From an uncultured Paracoccaceae bacterium (lineage in GTDB: Bacteria > Pseudomonadota > Alphaproteobacteria > Rhodobacterales > Rhodobacteraceae), in assembly GCA_937916485.1 (NCBI GenBank), contig CALFSV010000219.1, forward strand, positions 1 through 6,029: DNA of 6,029 nucleotides. Direction: 5' to 3'. Of the stretch, positions 5,801-6,029 are shown one piece after another. The position numbers and the translations under genes were made by a program. Position 1 is the first letter of the stretch. Each line of letters begins with the position of its first letter. The notes beneath the pieces were generated by a model. The model saw only the letters and a list, made by a program, of their open reading frames with translations. It ran no database searches and was not told the origin of the DNA.

Positions 5801-6029
5801 CGCAAAAAGCGCTGGACCGTGTCGCGGCAGAGCCACGCCTGCCCCGCCAAGACCGTCTGATGCCCGGCCCCACAGGCGAATCCAACCGCCTGACCACGCA
5901 TATGCGCGCGCCGCTTCTTTGCATGGGCCCAGGCACCGAGGCCGCAAGCGCCCAAGCCCAGGCCGTGCGCCTTTTGGGCGGGCGCGCCGTGGAGGCGGTG
6001 TGCATGGAGTGCACGAACTGCGGCGGGGT
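2803..6029 (+). CDS. putA: Bifunctional proline dehydrogenase / glutamate-semialdehyde dehydrogenase PutA, 3' end off window
   Basis: PutA oxidises L-proline to pyrroline-5-carboxylate with FAD, passing electrons to the membrane quinone pool. It then oxidises the hydrolysed semialdehyde to glutamate with NAD+. The frame holds 1075 complete codons and no stop. An N-terminal helical arm (about 1-120) lacks a ribbon-helix-helix domain. The proline dehydrogenase barrel follows (about 130-470), with RLVKGAYWDTEIK at 342-354, YPQFATHNAH at 392-401, YEFQRLHGMGE at 416-426 and YLVRRLLENGANSSF from 455; R458 and R459 match the residues that bind the proline carboxylate. The aldehyde dehydrogenase domain (about 530-980) has SPWNFPL at 658-664, K684 for NAD, FTGST at 734-738, E761 in AETGG, catalytic C795 in GQRCSALR and EIFGPV at 888-893. 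A C-terminal domain begins near 980 (PGPTGESNRL at 1021-1030) and ends at the edge with CMECTNCGG. This is the layout of type B PutA, as in R. capsulatus (about 1127 residues from memory), so perhaps 50 residues are missing. No catalytic residue that I checked is altered. Expected to be proline-induced through PutR. Confidence 0.97.
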   Translation, partial: MPFDSDLRRAIDQATYADEAATLRCLVDEVALSPEDRARITARGAALVRDIRGQTNPGIMEVFLAEYGLSTDEGIALMCLAEALLRVPDAETIDALIEDKITPSEWGNHMGHSTSPLVNASTWALMLTGKVLQKDRGGPVRHLRSAVKRLGEPVIRTAVARAMKEMGRQFVLGEDINGAMKRAAGMEAKGFTYSYDMLGEAARTDKDATRYHLSYSRAISAIAQACTHDETRQNPGISVKLSALHARYEVAQRAQVMDVLVPRLRSLALLAKSAGMGLNIDAEEADRLALSLDVIETVLSEPALAGWNGFGVVVQAYGQRAGHVIDFLNDLATRLDRRIMVRLVKGAYWDTEIKQAQVEGIDGFPVFTHKSATDVSYIANAKKLLGMTDHIYPQFATHNAHTVAAILDMGADKDSYEFQRLHGMGEALHNIVLKAEGTRCRIYAPVGAHRDLLAYLVRRLLENGANSSFVNQIVDDEVAPEEVARDPFDVIETAHNDLTKGPDLFLPERANSKGFDLKHQPTLDAIEDARGPFALHQWTAGPMLAGKAKPDGAREVLNPADPADVVGHAAPASAADIQTALAKATPWNATPQERARVLARAADLYEENNGQIFAILAREAGKTLPDAVGELREAVDFLRYYGANVPDAAPVGVFTCISPWNFPLAIFSGQIAAALATGNAVLSKPAEQTPLIAQLAVTLLHEAGVPKSALQLLPGGGAVGAALTSDGRVGGVAFTGSTATAMKIRSAMAEHLAPGAPLIAETGGLNAMIVDSTALPEQAVQAIVESAFQSAGQRCSALRCLYVQDDIAEDFTRMLKGAMDVLEVGPSWPISTDCGPVIDALARDGIAAHIQEARAEGRLVHELLAPNAGTFIAPTLIRVNGIQDMEREIFGPVLHMATFGSGDLDKVIGAINATGYGLTFGLMTRIDDRVQHVTERVEAGNIYVNRNQIGAIVGSQPFGGEGLSGTGPKAGGPHYLTRFTARPAEVEGTAWGAEMSTANAQKALDRVAAEPRLPRQDRLMPGPTGESNRLTTHMRAPLLCMGPGTEAASAQAQAVRLLGGRAVEAVCMECTNCGG

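Noticed and set aside
4804..5955. A 383-codon open frame on the minus strand
   Set aside because: It is entirely antisense to the aldehyde dehydrogenase and C-terminal parts of putA and shows no recognisable protein features.
1..6029. CRISPR array, toxin-antitoxin pair or defence system
   Set aside because: No regularly spaced repeats were seen apart from the isolated pair at 1418-1452, and no gene resembles a toxin, nuclease or defence protein.

Overview
The window is high-GC DNA and most likely comes from an alphaproteobacterium of the Rhodobacterales (Roseobacter/Rhodobacter type). Three things suggest this: the codon use; a proline-catabolism locus with an Lrp-type regulator (PutR) divergent from a bifunctional PutA that has no N-terminal DNA-binding domain; and an IS1380-family transposase of the type common in that group. 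The taxonomic call is an inference from protein character, not from a search.

Left part (1 to about 1508): an insertion-sequence transposase of the IS1380 family runs off the left edge on the minus strand. Its DDE core is readable, but its N-terminus looks truncated or frameshifted. Next comes about 500 bases of locally AT-richer DNA with no convincing gene. It holds one short orphan reading frame on the minus strand, with older-looking coding traces upstream of it, and a 13-base direct repeat at a 22-base period. This stretch abuts the 3' end of a tRNA-Leu(UAA) gene (1509-1595, minus), so it looks like the remnant end of integrated DNA at a tRNA target.

Centre (1639-2682): two minus-strand genes sit upstream of the tRNA. 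One is a small exported tetratricopeptide-repeat protein. The other is an Lrp/AsnC-family regulator, putR. They are 30 bases apart and may be co-transcribed.

Right part (2683-6029): a 120-base divergent control region holds two inverted repeats, a heptamer direct repeat and good Shine-Dalgarno sequences for both genes. It is followed by putA, which is open to the right edge (1075 complete codons, no stop seen). PutA oxidises L-proline to glutamate in two steps. PutR is the expected proline-responsive regulator, doing the job that the ribbon-helix-helix domain does in enterobacterial PutA.

I found no convincing new multi-gene system. The parts most worth checking are the tRNA-proximal foreign segment and the putR-putA control region.
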